64,000 bases of DNA from Alopecurus myosuroides. Taxonomy: Eukaryota; Streptophyta; Magnoliopsida; Poales; Poaceae. The DNA is taken from positions 177,946,756 to 178,010,755 of the forward strand of contig CM054063.1 in the NCBI GenBank assembly GCA_028641055.1. Direction: 5' to 3'. The position numbers were made by a program, and so were the translations under genes. How positions within the stretch are numbered: position 1 is the first letter of the stretch; every line of letters begins with the position of its first letter. Below, piece after piece: positions 1 to 10,042 of this stretch. Under the pieces are notes generated by a model. That model saw only the letters and a list, made by a program, of their open reading frames with translations, searched no databases and had not been told where the DNA came from.

Positions 1-42
1 TTTTTATCCATCTTTGTGACACTTAAGTTGGGACAGAGGGAG
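1..42. mobile_element. Right end of a Stowaway-like MITE
   Basis: The window opens inside a terminal inverted repeat ending GGGACAGAGGGAG, followed by TA at 43-44. This is the usual terminus and target dinucleotide of grass Stowaway (Tc1/mariner-derived) MITEs. The left end lies outside the window. Confidence 0.7.
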
Positions 43-157
43 TAGAACAAAAAGAGTAGTTGTATTCACCATTTGCACATAGGCCAGGTAAGAAAGATAT
101 CAGTATCTTCAATAATTAATTGATTTAAATGATATAAGATCTGTCAAATCTGAAATA

Positions 158-361
158 CTCACTCCGTCTTAATTGTCTCAAAGTTGGATAAAAATATATG
201 TATCTGGACATATTTTAGTATTATATATATCCACTTATTTCCGATTTTGAGACAATTAATAAAAGAGCGGAGACAAAAGTGGATGTATCTGGATATATTT
301 TAGTATTATATATATCCACTTATTTTCAACTTCAAGATATTTAATATGAGGGCGGAGAGAG
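158..361. mobile_element. Stowaway-like MITE with an internal duplication
   Basis: Flanked by TA at 156-157 and 362-363. The ends CTCACTCCGTCTTAATTG and GGGCGGAGAGAG are imperfect inverted repeats of the Stowaway type. A segment of about 43 bp (199-242) is repeated almost perfectly at 284-327, and an inner GAGCGGAG at about 270 looks like an internal terminus. The element may be a dimer, or one MITE inserted into another. No coding capacity. Confidence 0.65.
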
Positions 362-432
362 TAGTTTCTATACTCTTCCGCCTCAAATTAATTGCATTCG
401 CTTTTGTCTATGGATCGTGCTGAGCGTCCCCC

Positions 433-457
433 GGGGGATCGGGGATTCCGATCCCCC
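433..457. repeat. GC-rich inverted repeat
   Basis: GGGGGATCG (433-441) and CGATCCCCC (449-457) form a perfect 9-bp stem with a 7-nt loop. It lies in a 270-bp stretch (364-640) where I see no gene. No function is assigned. Confidence 0.6.
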
Positions 458-639
458 GCCTCGCCCGATCGACACGTGTCCTCGTAACCCCATGCATCGC
501 TTCTCCAGTCACCACATGGGTGGGTTGTAAACCGCTCTAAATACGCACCCTCGACCGAAGAAAAGTCAAAAAGAAAAAAAAGCATCTTTCGCCCTCCTTG
601 TCTCTCGGTTCAGGTCACATCGCCAAAGATGGAAATTAC

Positions 640-1480
640 AGCGTCGCGAGAGAAAAGGTACATCGCCGGTGACGACATGAAGCTCCGCCGCCCGCTTGCT
701 TTTGCAGCTGGTAGCGCCGCCGGTCGCCCTTCGTAGCATCCGCGGACAACCTTGGTAGCAGCGCCATCAGCTTAATGTAGCACCGGCGGCGACGACATGA
801 AGCTCCGACGCCCTCTTGCTTTTGCAGCTGGTAGCACCGCCGGTCGCCCTTTGTAGCATCTGTAGACGAGCTTGTAGCACCGTCGTGAGCTTAATGTAGC
901 AACGGCCGCGGCGAAGACATGAAGCTCCGCCGCGCTCTTGCTTTTGCAGCTGGTAGTATATGCGGACGACCTTGGTAGCACCGTCGTGAGCTTAATGTAG
1001 CACCGGCGGCGGCGACGACATGAAGCTCCGCCGCCCGCTTGCTTTTGCAGCTGGTAGCATCTACGGACGACCTTGGTAGCACTGTCGTGAGCTTAATGTA
1101 GCACCGGCGGCGACAACATGAAGCTCCGCCGCCCGCTTGCTCTTGCAGCTCATAGCATCGCCACTCTCCCTCTGTAGCATCTTCGGACGGCCTTCTTAGC
1201 AACATCGTCGGCCTAATGTAGCAACAACGGCCAAACGGTCGTAGCAGCGCCGCTGGCTTAAGGTTGCACCGTTGCGCGACCTTCACAGCAGCGCCTCCAG
1301 CTTTCATGTAGTACTGGTGGCCAATCTTCAGAGCAACGTCGTCCGCCCTTGATAGCACGTGTGGCCAATCTTCGCAGCAATACCGCCGGCTTGATGTAGC
1401 ACGATGGACACCGATGGTAGCATCGCCGCTCGCCCTTCGTATCACCGGTGGCTAACCTTCAGAGCAGCGACGCCAGCCCT
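640..1480. repeat. Degenerate GC-rich TAGCA repeat block
   Basis: Variants of GACATGAAGCTCCGCCG, CTTTTGCAGCTGGTAGCA and GAGCTTAATGTAGCACCG recur about every 60-110 bp between about 670 and 1160. They then decay into a looser 'CAGCAGCGCCGCCGGC'-type pattern to about 1480. Several frames stay open by composition only, and none resembles a known protein. The block probably belongs to an unclassified repeat, not a gene. Confidence 0.55.
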
Positions 1481-2037
1481 ACCAAGGGCGGCCGACCCTA
1501 GCAGCAACGCCCGTCCACCCCGGAGGACGACGACAAGTATAGCCTCCTGGAGCCGGCGCAACTCGCCCGGTTCGCCGACGCGGACAAGACTGAAGTCAGC
1601 GTGCTCCTCCTCGACCTCGTGCCGTGGACGGGATGGACCAATGGGAGAGGCGCGGGCCGGGTTTGCCGGAAAGACACAGAGGGAAGGGAGGGGAGGAGAT
1701 GGCTGTCGTTGTCTGAGTGGAGGGCGACAGGGGCGGTGGTATTTTTGGTTGCCGCCTTGAGGAATGGCTCCTCTATTGAGAGCAGTAGAGGCGGAGCTTC
1801 CATGCGAGGAAAGTGAATCGGGAGGAAGACGATAGGATTAGGTGGGAGGAGTCTGAAGAGATAAGGAGAGGTGGTGGGACCCGCAAAAAATTTATCCTCT
1901 CGTTCGGGACGCGTGGCACGTCGACAAAGCAGAGGATACAATGGTTCCATCTTCCGGCTGAAGCACAGCTTTTTCCTTTGTCTATCGTGACCGTTGATTT
2001 GGTACCGCAAGTTGTTGTTCGATCGATCTTCAGTGCT
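1481..2037. other. GC-rich sequence without a recognised gene
   Basis: The stretch continues the repeat block and runs up to the target site of element A. Open frames exist on both strands but look like composition effects, with no domain that I recognise. After element A is removed, the sequence continues directly into 14856, so this flank may be the LINE 5-prime region or older host DNA. I cannot tell which. Confidence 0.35.
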
Positions 2038-2042
2038 CCCTG

Positions 2043-2535
2043 TGTCGAATCCGTTGTTCGGCAAATCCCTCAGGTGACCCTATCGGGTTTCGAGTAGGAG
2101 AACCCATGAGCGCTGGTGGCGATCGTCGGCTAGACAGGGGGCGAGATTTACCGAGGTTCGGGTCCCTCGTAGAGGTAAAACCCTTACTCCTGCCTCTGTC
2201 GATCTGTATTAATGAGTAGATCGATTACAATGGTGGTTGCTCGAATCGAGAGTATGATCTCGAGTTCAGGGCTTTGGTGTTGCGGTGTTGCTTGGTCCTC
2301 TACCGGTGGCTCTCCTGGCCTTATATAGGTGGCCAGGTCTCAAACCCTACCCGGAGAGGACTCGAACTCTAACCTTAGGTCGGTTACAGGTTTCCTAACC
2401 TATCCCGCAAGACAGTGCGGGTGGGCTTCGCGTGGGACTTCTGGAATACTTCAAGGGCTCCTCTTCTTGGGCCTTGACCATGGGCCTGAGACGTGGTGTC
2501 CTTACCCGCAGGGTCTTGGATCTATGTCTTCGTCA
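2043..2535 (-). repeat. Element A 3-prime LTR
   Basis: 493-bp LTR, the 3-prime copy in element orientation. On the minus strand it contains a TATATAAGG box at 2319-2327. Same length as the copy at 14358-14850. Confidence 0.95.
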
Positions 2536-2547
2536 GTAGCCCCCGAG
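2536..2547 (-). other. Element A polypurine tract
   Basis: On the minus strand CTCGGGGGCTAC lies directly against the 3-prime LTR, the place where plus-strand DNA synthesis is primed. It is followed by a small stem, CGAGC-GTTT-GCTCG (plus strand, 2544-2557). Similar tracts recur inside the element. Confidence 0.8.
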
Positions 2548-3153
2548 CGTTTGCTCGAGTGAGATTTTTCCAGTCGAGTAGACGGTCAAACATTTTTTGA
2601 TCTTTCTTTCTTTTGGATAACCGGTAAGGTTGTTTTCTTGTTTAGAGGGCGTGTACCCTGTGTAATGAGCTTTTATACCCGAGTATCGAGTAATACAAGT
2701 GCCTGTCGTTATGGCTTTTTATCGCAGAAGGATATGGCACAGCAGCTTGGCTCTCCCGAAAGATCAAAGCCAATTAATTGCGACTAGGGCAAAAACAGTT
2801 CTGGCCTACACAGATTCGAGACCTCCGACTCGAACCCGATAAGGTGATTGTTGCGATTGGGCCGTTGTGGACTTATCGAGTCGAACTTAACCTATGGGGG
2901 CACCCGGCGCGTCCGCTAGGATTTTTCTTCGTGTTGTTGACACGAAATCGTACCGGAGGACGCAGCTTGAGTGCGACTCCAGGCCCTCAAGAAAGATCTC
3001 TCGGGTCTTACCTTCATATTCGCAGAATATGGCATCCGGATGTGCCTAGTCGGCTGAACAATCCAGGTTTTTTATGATGTATAAATATCATGTGAATGAA
3101 AAAAGGCAGGTTCTGCCTACTCGAGTAATTTTTCGAATTTGTAGTTCTTTTAT
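2548..3153. other. Element A 3-prime region, no gene seen
   Basis: About 600 bp between the polypurine tract and the hairpin array. Short open frames are present, without recognisable domains or codon structure. Confidence 0.5.
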
Positions 3154-3261
3154 CCATACGAAAGAGTTTTCGTGTTAGGAGTTTTATGCCCATATGAAAG
3201 AGTTTTCATGTTTGGGAGATCGTTCCCATACGAAAGAGTTTTCGTGTGCAGGGTATTTTTC
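3154..3261 (+). repeat. Three tandem 36-bp units, each a hairpin
   Basis: CCATACGAAAGAGTTTTCGTGT begins at 3154 and 3226, and a variant with ATGAAA/TTTCAT arms begins at 3190, so the spacing is exactly 36 bp. Each unit folds as a 6-bp stem with a GAGT loop. The middle copy replaces a C-G pair by T-A on both arms. A decayed fourth copy (CATACGAAGTTATTTTCGCG) lies near 3331. The array is upstream of the antisense gene promoter. Confidence 0.75.
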
Positions 3262-3659
3262 TCTGTTTTAAAGAAGTCTTGCTTCATGATTTGTTCATGA
3301 AAAAGTTGCTTCTATTCGAAGGAGTTTGTTCATACGAAGTTATTTTCGCGTTCGAACTTTCCATTCGAAGCTTTCTTCAATTTGATGATGCACGCTATGT
3401 CGTCATGGCGCACTTTCCTGCTCCCGATGGGACGTGACGGAGTGAGAGCAGAAGGGCTGGCCCACATAGTCAGCTTTTTGACCGGGAAACGAGACGTCGT
3501 TCTCGGTTTTTACGCAAACCGTGCAGTAAATGCGCACGATCTTCTGTTAAGATCGTGGCAGGAAACATCGCTCACCGCCTCCTCGTTTCGCCTTCACACG
3601 TGGTGGCTGCGATGAGCGCCACGTGGTTCATCGAGTGGTCAGTATCGATTTGTTCCGTG

Positions 3660-3665
3660 TATAAG
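3660..3665 (+). promoter_or_regulatory. TATA-like box of the antisense gene in element A
   Basis: TATAAG lies about 110 bp upstream of the ATG at 3771 and points away from the retrotransposon coding strand. The equivalent place in element B has TATAAATA. Start of transcription is inferred, not observed. Confidence 0.45.
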
Positions 3666-5541
3666 TACGGGTCTTTGCGATGCGGTAAGATTTTCCCAGC
3701 CTTCGTCTTCCAGTCCATCTTCTTCCTCGCGCTCATCTTCTTTCTTCCTCCAAGCTCGTGCTTAGCAGCGATGGCGGGAGGCAAGAGATGCGGTGCTGCC
3801 ATTTCCGCATCCGGGGAAGCTTCGGCGCAACCTGCACCGCGTTCGGGCGACTAGCGTTTGCCCAACACCACAGCGAAGAGCATCAAGGAGATGCAGCGGG
3901 AGGGCTGCTGCCTGCGGAGTCCGAGAAGCGGGTGCACCTCAGAAAGAAAGAAGAGGTACCCAACCCGCAAGCGAACGAGCGCGTGGTCTTCGCGGACCAT
4001 GTGTCACGCGGTCTTTCCTTTCCCCTCCATCCGTTTCTCGTGGCGTTGCTGTATGTTTATGGCATACAGCTCCACGATTTTCCTCCGAATGCGATACAGG
4101 ACATACCGTGCATTATCGTGTTCTGCGAATGCTTCTTAGGCATTCGCCCACACTGGGGACTCTGGAAAGCCCTTTTCAAAGTCTGGATCTTTCGCGAGAA
4201 ATCGCAAGTAGACTCCGAGCCCGGTGAGCCGCTACGCACGGGTGGCTTTGGGATCCAAGCGAAATCGGAGTCCAGCTACTTCGGCATGTACTTCATCGAC
4301 TCCGCCCAGGGATGGAGAAAAAAGTGGTTTTACGTCATCGACAAGAGCTCGGATGGGATCTAGTATTCCATCCGTTCGCTGTTCTGAAGAAGAGGAAGTC
4401 CTGGGCGCACAAGTTGTCGGCTGAAGAAACTCAGGTCGTCACGCCACTACTCGCAAGGGTGGCAGCCCTCCGTGATCAAGCTGCTGGAGTCGTGCTCAAC
4501 GGGCTGCACCTGGCGGGTATCTTTCTCAAGCGCAGAATTCAACCTCTGCAGTATAGGCCCTCCACAATGTGGGAATACCAAGGCTCTGAGGATCCCAGTC
4601 GTGTGAGCCGTGAAGAGCTCTCGAACGTCGAGTTCGAGAAAAAGATTGCGGCTATCACCAGCTTGAAGGTGGGAGAAAAATTTCCCGACTGCACAGTCGC
4701 AGCCTTTGACGCGTCAAGGCCTCCCCCATCCGAAGTGAGTTTGCCTTTCTTTTCTCATTACTTTTCCTCGGTCTAAATTTTGGTCGACTGAATTTCTTCT
4801 GTCTTTACCTGTAGAGCTTATCCATGGCCACCTGCTACCCTCCCGTATCTGGGGCGGAGGCCTCGGAGTTACTGGCGAGTAATCTGGATGGCCCAGCCGA
4901 TACCAGTGTTGCCAATGCTTCTTTGAGCTCCGAGCAAGATTCTTCGGATGACGCGGGGGAATCGGGTGGTGGTCTTCTCCAACGAAAACGCCGTCGGGTA
5001 GAGGGCGATGAGGCCACTTCCAAAGATAATTCCTTGGAGGAATCACTCGGGAAGGAGCCCCTCATCGTAACCCCGCTGCAATCACTCGTCCCTCCCTCAG
5101 TCCCGACAATCCAAACTACCTGTAATGCGGATATGCTGGACGAGGAGGAGGATGATGACGAGTAAGTTTTTCTTCTCACTTGTAGTCGAACATTTCCTTT
5201 CGCGTCGTTTCTGACACATTGCCTTCATTGTAGCTTGCAAGCCATCAGCCCTCGCAGGTATGCCTCTTCCCTTCCTCCCGAAAAGAGGAACAAAGTGGGA
5301 GCTGCGTGTGAGACTCCTACTGCCGACACCGTCCAAGATTCTCCGAATGCAGCCCCCAATGCGGCGACTACGGAATATAGGATTCCTAGTTTTTCTGCTG
5401 AGGCGTCGGCTCCGAAGGAGGTGTCGGGCAGCTCAGCGGATCCTCTCTCCCTCGCTCAAGGCCAGGTAAACTTCACTGTCTTCTTCTTCTTCTTTGAATG
5501 CTTTTTTTATCCTTGGAATTATTATCGGGTGCACGTCAGTG

Positions 5542-5599
5542 CTCCCGATGGGAGTAGCCCCCGAGGCTGTAGTCGATCGCATGCGATCGGCTACAGGCT
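5542..5599 (+). repeat. Hairpin / PPT-like / hairpin module, copy 1
   Basis: Within intron 3 of the antisense gene. A small hairpin CTCCC-GAT-GGGAG (5542-5554) is followed by TAGCCCCCGAG, the complement of the element polypurine tract, and then a longer stem CTGTAGTCGATCG / CGATCGGCTACAG with loop CATG (5567-5596, one T-G pair). Confidence 0.65.
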
Positions 5600-5648
5600 C
5601 AAATATAATCTCTTTCTTCTGCCTATTTTTATCGGCTGCACGGCAGTG

Positions 5649-5703
5649 CTCCCGATGGGAGTAGCCCCCAAGGCTATACTCGAATGTTTACAATCGAGTA
5701 TAG
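5649..5703 (+). repeat. Hairpin / PPT-like / hairpin module, copy 2
   Basis: Same intron, 107 bp downstream of copy 1. CTCCC-GAT-GGGAG (5649-5661), then TAGCCCCCAAG, then a different stem CTATACTCGA / TCGAGTATAG (5674-5683 and 5694-5703). The primary sequence of the stem has changed while pairing is kept. Confidence 0.65.
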
Positions 5704-6712
5704 GCTCCAATCTCACTTTTCTGATTCTTCTATCTTCTTTTTCCTTGCAGTCACTTATTGACTCCCTTGCGGCGATTGGGCGCCGCGTTGTTCTTGCTGA
5801 ATCGGAATGCGGGATCCTTCGGGCGGACCGTAGTCGACTCACCACAGAGAATGAGCTTCTTCGAGGTAAGTTTAGTCATCTTTTCCTGTTTGCGTTTTTC
5901 CATCAGTTCTTCGATTCTGATAAGTGTTGCTGTGTAGCTCAACTTGAGTTTCTGAAGACCGAGAAGGACAATGCTTCTACTCGGGTAGTAGCTCAAGAGG
6001 CTGAGTTGGCGGCCGTTCGCCAGGATCTGGAATCCTCCCGTATGTCTTCGGCTGACCTTGAAGGGAAGCTTGCTTCTGCCCAAGAGGCTCTGAAAAAGTT
6101 GGAGGAAGCCGGCAACAAGGCGGATGCCGATCTTGTCGAGTTTCTTCGTCCCCTTGCCTAGCGCTTTGCGGGTAAGTTACCTTTGGGCTTATAACTTGTC
6201 TTCTGCTGTCTTGAGTCTTCTGTATCTTAACTTTTTTCTTTGCAGGTCTCCTGGGTGTTTCACTGGAGCTCCCTGGGGTCCATCGGGTGGATGCCCTGAC
6301 GGATTCTTGCGCCCAGCTCAGGAGGCGCGCTGAAGGGGTCTGCACTTTGATTGGCGATGCCATTCGAGTGTTGTCGGAACTGCACAGTCGCCTTCTCGTC
6401 AACGCCGTGTCTCCACCCGCGCTGGGCGATCTGCTGAAGATTTTCTCGGAGAGCAATCTCCTTGAAGCTTACGCGGTTGCCCAGTCAGAATCTGGAGCGA
6501 AGACCGCGATCCAGTTCGCGCTAGCACACGGGGTCACTGGTTTGGAGGAGGCCTACTCGGAGCTTCTCGTCGATCCTGTTACTGGCAAAAAGGTAGGGCT
6601 TCGTCGTTTTGGCGATGCCGCCGGAGTCCTTGCTCGGAAGTTATCCGATTTGTTTGCCCGTGCTAGGGGAGGGATCACTGCCGCGAGTGGTAGCACAACC
6701 GTAGCTTCTTAG

Positions 6713-6922
6713 TTTATTTCATTTGTATTTCGCAGCCTCGATTGTAATGAACCCTGGGATGTACTCCCGTATTTTCAATATTTTAATCGAGATGTTTTGC
6801 TGAAATGCTTCCCGCGAGTGTGTGTACTCCCGATGGGAGTAGCCCCCGAGCACCTGTCGAATAGGTGGTTAATATATCTCGAGTAGGGCATCTTATTTCT
6901 TAATCTTCCTTGTATTTTTCAG
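6713..6922 (+). repeat. Gap between antisense units with module copy 3
   Basis: No coding sequence. Holds CTCCC-GAT-GGGAG (6827-6839), TAGCCCCCGAG (6840-6850) and a short stem CACCT / AGGTG (6851-6855 and 6863-6867). The stretch ends in a splice-acceptor-like TATTTTTCAG at 6922, so it may be an intron that joins the two antisense units. Confidence 0.5.
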
Positions 6923-7729
6923 GTGACCGGGATGGCTGCAGAGCCTTCGGGTGGACCTGCTGCTCCAACCGATCCTCTTGTTGCCGCTGTTGGGACCTTG
7001 GCGGGTCTCCGTGATCTTGTAGCTGATGGTGAACGCAAGCTAAAGGCGTTGCGTGGGGTAGCCGATGTGCCTAAATCCAAACAAAAACTGGCGACTGAAC
7101 GAGAGCACTTTGTGATGGATGAATTGGTGTCTGCTGCCAATGATTTGCTCTGTAAATAGTCCAGCCCCCAAGTCTTTCTTATCTCGTCCTCTCTTTTGAT
7201 CATGTATCCTTTCTTTCCAGTTGTTCGACCGGATGACAGGAATGAGAAACAATGGGTGGAGAACCATATATTTCAAGAAGCTGGTAGCTCAAGGCCTCAT
7301 GCGAATAATTTTTGGTCTGATCGTAGTCGAGGTTTTGTGCTTGCCACCTTGAAGTTCCGAATCAACCAGGCAAAAATACTCGTGAGTTCCTTTCACGAGG
7401 TTTTTATTGCAATGAACGCTGCTTTTTATCGGCTGCAAAGGGGTCCAGAAGATTGGAGCTATCTTCTCAGGGTGTTCGGTCGAGAAGGAGAGGTTCGCGA
7501 GTGTTTTCGCAATCAGATGACTTGCGGCTCGGTGGTGGCTCTCTCTTTCGTCCAGTTATGGCATCCTGAGGTGAACTTCAACTCCATAGCTAGACTTCCT
7601 GATGATCCAATCGACGATATGTCCCCTCATTATAGGGTTGTTCGACCTGCGGCAGAGGAAATCATCCGATTGACCTCAGATGAGGTGGATCGTGTTTTGG
7701 CAGCTGAGAATACTCATCGCCGTGTATAA
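6923..7729 (+). CDS. Second antisense unit of element A, two exons, partial
   Basis: Two pieces join in phase: 6923-7151, donor GTAAAT, acceptor TTCTTTCCAG, and 7221-7729 ending in TAA. The product (about 245 codons) begins Ala/Gly-rich and continues with a helical region. Its motif CGSVVALSFVQLWHP resembles the last exon of the antisense gene in element B (RGGARMALGLMRLHYP). It is open throughout, unlike the upstream unit. It has no clear start codon of its own and may be the 3-prime part of the same transcript or a duplicated tail. Function unknown. Confidence 0.5.
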
Positions 7730-7903
7730 GTGTAGGATGTATATATCCTGTTTTGTTGTGTAGTTTGTAAAAACTATTGTAAGGTGTGTAACCTTGTATA
7801 TAAATTGTCATGTGATGCTTTAATTTAGGCGTAGCCCCCGTGTGTTTCTGGGGTGTATACCTGTAACTTTTAGCATGCAAGGATGAATAATCTTCGGGTA
7901 TCT

Positions 7904-7997
7904 ATGGTTGAGAAACCATGTATTTTATTGCGATGACTGAGAAGTCATGTATTCGAGCTACAGGAGTGCGATGACTGAGAAGTCATGTATTCGAGCT
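7904..7997 (+). repeat. Three short hairpins with GAGA loops
   Basis: ATGGTT-GAGA-AACCAT (7904-7919), ATGACT-GAGA-AGTCAT (7933-7948) and the same again at 7971-7986. The last two sit in a 38-bp direct repeat. The first differs from the others by two changes in each arm that keep all pairs. They lie just after the second antisense unit and before the integrase end; 7730-7903 holds nothing else that I recognise. Confidence 0.7.
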
Positions 7998-8032
7998 TCG
8001 GGTATAGCCTTATTGCTGCGAGAAAAATAGGT

Positions 8033-10042
8033 CTAGGGATAAAATTTGCGGAGGTGTGCGATATTCCAAGGATTGTAATAGATGCCTCCAGTCGCCGGGT
8101 TCTTCAGTCTATAAGCTCCGCCTGGGATAACTTCGTGTATTATGAAGGGTCCTTCCCATGGTGGCTCGAGCTTGTGTCCTTCCTTCTGCTTGAGCCGTAA
8201 TACCAGATCTCCTACTGCGAAAGCTCTATGGCGTATGCGGCGACTGTGATAGTTTCGCAGTGATTGTTGATATACTGCGGATCTTGCGAGTGCAATATCG
8301 CGCATTTCATCTAGTGCGTCCATATCTTCCGCGAGTGCCCTGTTGGAGGTTTCTTCACTGTAAGCGACAACTCGTGGGGCGCTGAACCTGACGTCCTTGG
8401 GAAGGACTGCTTCTGCCCCGTATACCATGAAAAATGGCGTGTAGTTTGTAGATCGGTTTGGAGTTGTGCGGAGGCTCCATAGCACGGAGGGTAGCTCTTC
8501 GGCCCAATGTCCTGCTGCTGGGTGTAGAAGATCGAGTAGACGCTTCTTGATGCCAGCTGAAACTAAGTCGTTGGATCTTTCGACTTGTCCGTTCGTTTGC
8601 GGATGGGCAACGGAGGCGAATTTGAAATTGATGCCCTTTTCTTCGCAGAACTGCTGTGTTTCCATGGCCGTGAAATTAGAACCATTGTCTGTAATGATGC
8701 CGTGTGGCACTCCAAATCTGCATACAATGGAGTCGAGGAATCTGACGGCACATTGGGCACTAGCCGAGGTTACTGGCATGGCTTCAATCCATTTGGTAAA
8801 TTTGTCGACTGCGACCAGCAAGTGTGTGTATCCACCTGGCGTGGACTTGCGCAGCGGTCCTACCATGTCTAACCCCCATTGTGCAAAGGGCCAGGCGATG
8901 GGTATCATATGCAGTTCCGTAGCGGGTGCGTGTGGTTTTGGCGCGAATCGCTGGCAAGCGTTGCACCGGTCGACTAGCTCCTTTGCGTCTCTGGCTGCTG
9001 TAAGCCAGTAGAACCCCGCTCGAAAAGCTTTCCCCATGATTGTTTTCCAGCTCGCGTGATGTCCACAGTCTCCTTGGTGGATGTCTTGGAGTAATTCCCT
9101 GCCGTCTTTGGGTGCTATACATCGCTGGAGTATACCCGAGATGCTTTGCTTGTATAATTCTCCATTGATCACCCGAAAAGACTTACTACGCCTGATTATC
9201 TGTCGAGCCTCGCGAAGATCTGCTGGGAGCTGTTTGGAGGACAGGTAGTCGAGGTACTTCTGTGTCCAAACTGACTCGACCAGAAATACTTGTCGCGAAA
9301 TATTATGAATGAGCTCGATAATAGCAACTTGCGGGCTAACCTCTGTTTCCGGTGCGGCAGGTGCCCCGGAGACTTTCTTGACTTTGACTGATCGCTTAGT
9401 TATTCGCTCGAAATATATCCCTGGCGGTACGGGTGTATTTATGGAACCCATGTTGGCCAGCCTGTCTGCTTCTTCATTACTAGATCTCGCAATGTGCCTT
9501 AATTCGCATCCTTTGAAGCTACCCTCGAGTAGGTTGTACATGTCACGATAGGCAACCATGTTTTCAACGATAGCGTCGCACTCCTTCATGGTCTGTTGCA
9601 CGATGAGGTTGGAATCACCGTAGATCATCAATCGGGTGGCTCCACACACGACTGCCATCTTCATCCCATGCAACAAGGCCTCATATTCTGCGTCGTTGTT
9701 CGATGCCGGGTCATCGGGTGGAAAATCCAATCGTAGGACATATTGCAGCTTGTCTCCTCTAGGTGATATTAGGACGATTCTGGCTCCTGCTCCCTCATTT
9801 CTTTTGGACCCATCGAAGTACATTATCCAGTTGCTCGTGTACTCAGGCGGTCCTGGTGTTTGTAGCTCTGTCCACTCGCTTAAGAATTCCACGAGTACCT
9901 GGGATTTTACTGCATTGCATCCTGCATAAGTGATATCCCAAGCGCCCAACTCGATGCTCCATTTTGCTATTCTTCCGGATGCCATAGGGTTGTTCATGAT
10001 TGTACCGAGTGAGGCGTCATTAACCACTGTGATGGCGTGTTC
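8033..10042 (-). pseudogene. Element A RNase H and integrase part of pol
   Basis: About 669 codons open on the minus strand, in the same frame as the upstream RT and separated from it only by a TAG. Order: end of the RT connection, RNase H with acidic residues in YFDGSKR, YEALLHG, IYGDSN and DRLANMG, HH-CC zinc finger (GDCGHHAS ... CNACQRF), then integrase with D, D and E in WGLDMVGPL, TDNGSNF and NGQVERSND. The C-terminus ends AHLRKFYP and shows no chromodomain. All catalytic residues that I can find are present. These enzymes degrade the RNA template and insert the DNA copy. Translation would need the RT stop to be passed, so I score it as part of a broken pol. Confidence 0.9.

Larger units (their letters stand above)
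3771..6712 (+). pseudogene. Antisense accessory gene of element A ('putative gypsy type transposon' family), broken
   Basis: Reads opposite to gag-pol. Six exons fit by splice sites and phase: 3771-4734, 4815-5161, 5234-5465, 5751-5865, 5938-6171 and 6246-6712. Exon 1 encodes a segment like the 'putative gypsy type transposon' (Transposase_28) domain, including GLSFPLHPFLVALL and FLGIRPHWGLWKALF. Exon 2 is acidic; exons 4-5 form a Leu/Glu/Lys-rich coiled coil; exon 6 encodes a helical tail. The cellular role of the family is unknown. Breaks: TAG at 3852-3854 where a tryptophan codon is expected, frame changes near 3900 and near 4350, and TAG at 6159-6161. The same layout appears in element B, which supports the exon model. 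The name 'transposase' for this domain is historical. Confidence 0.7.

Noticed and set aside
8466..9011. 181-codon plus-strand frame
   Set aside because: Lies antisense to the integrase/RNase H coding sequence and has no domain; it mirrors the codon structure of the real gene.
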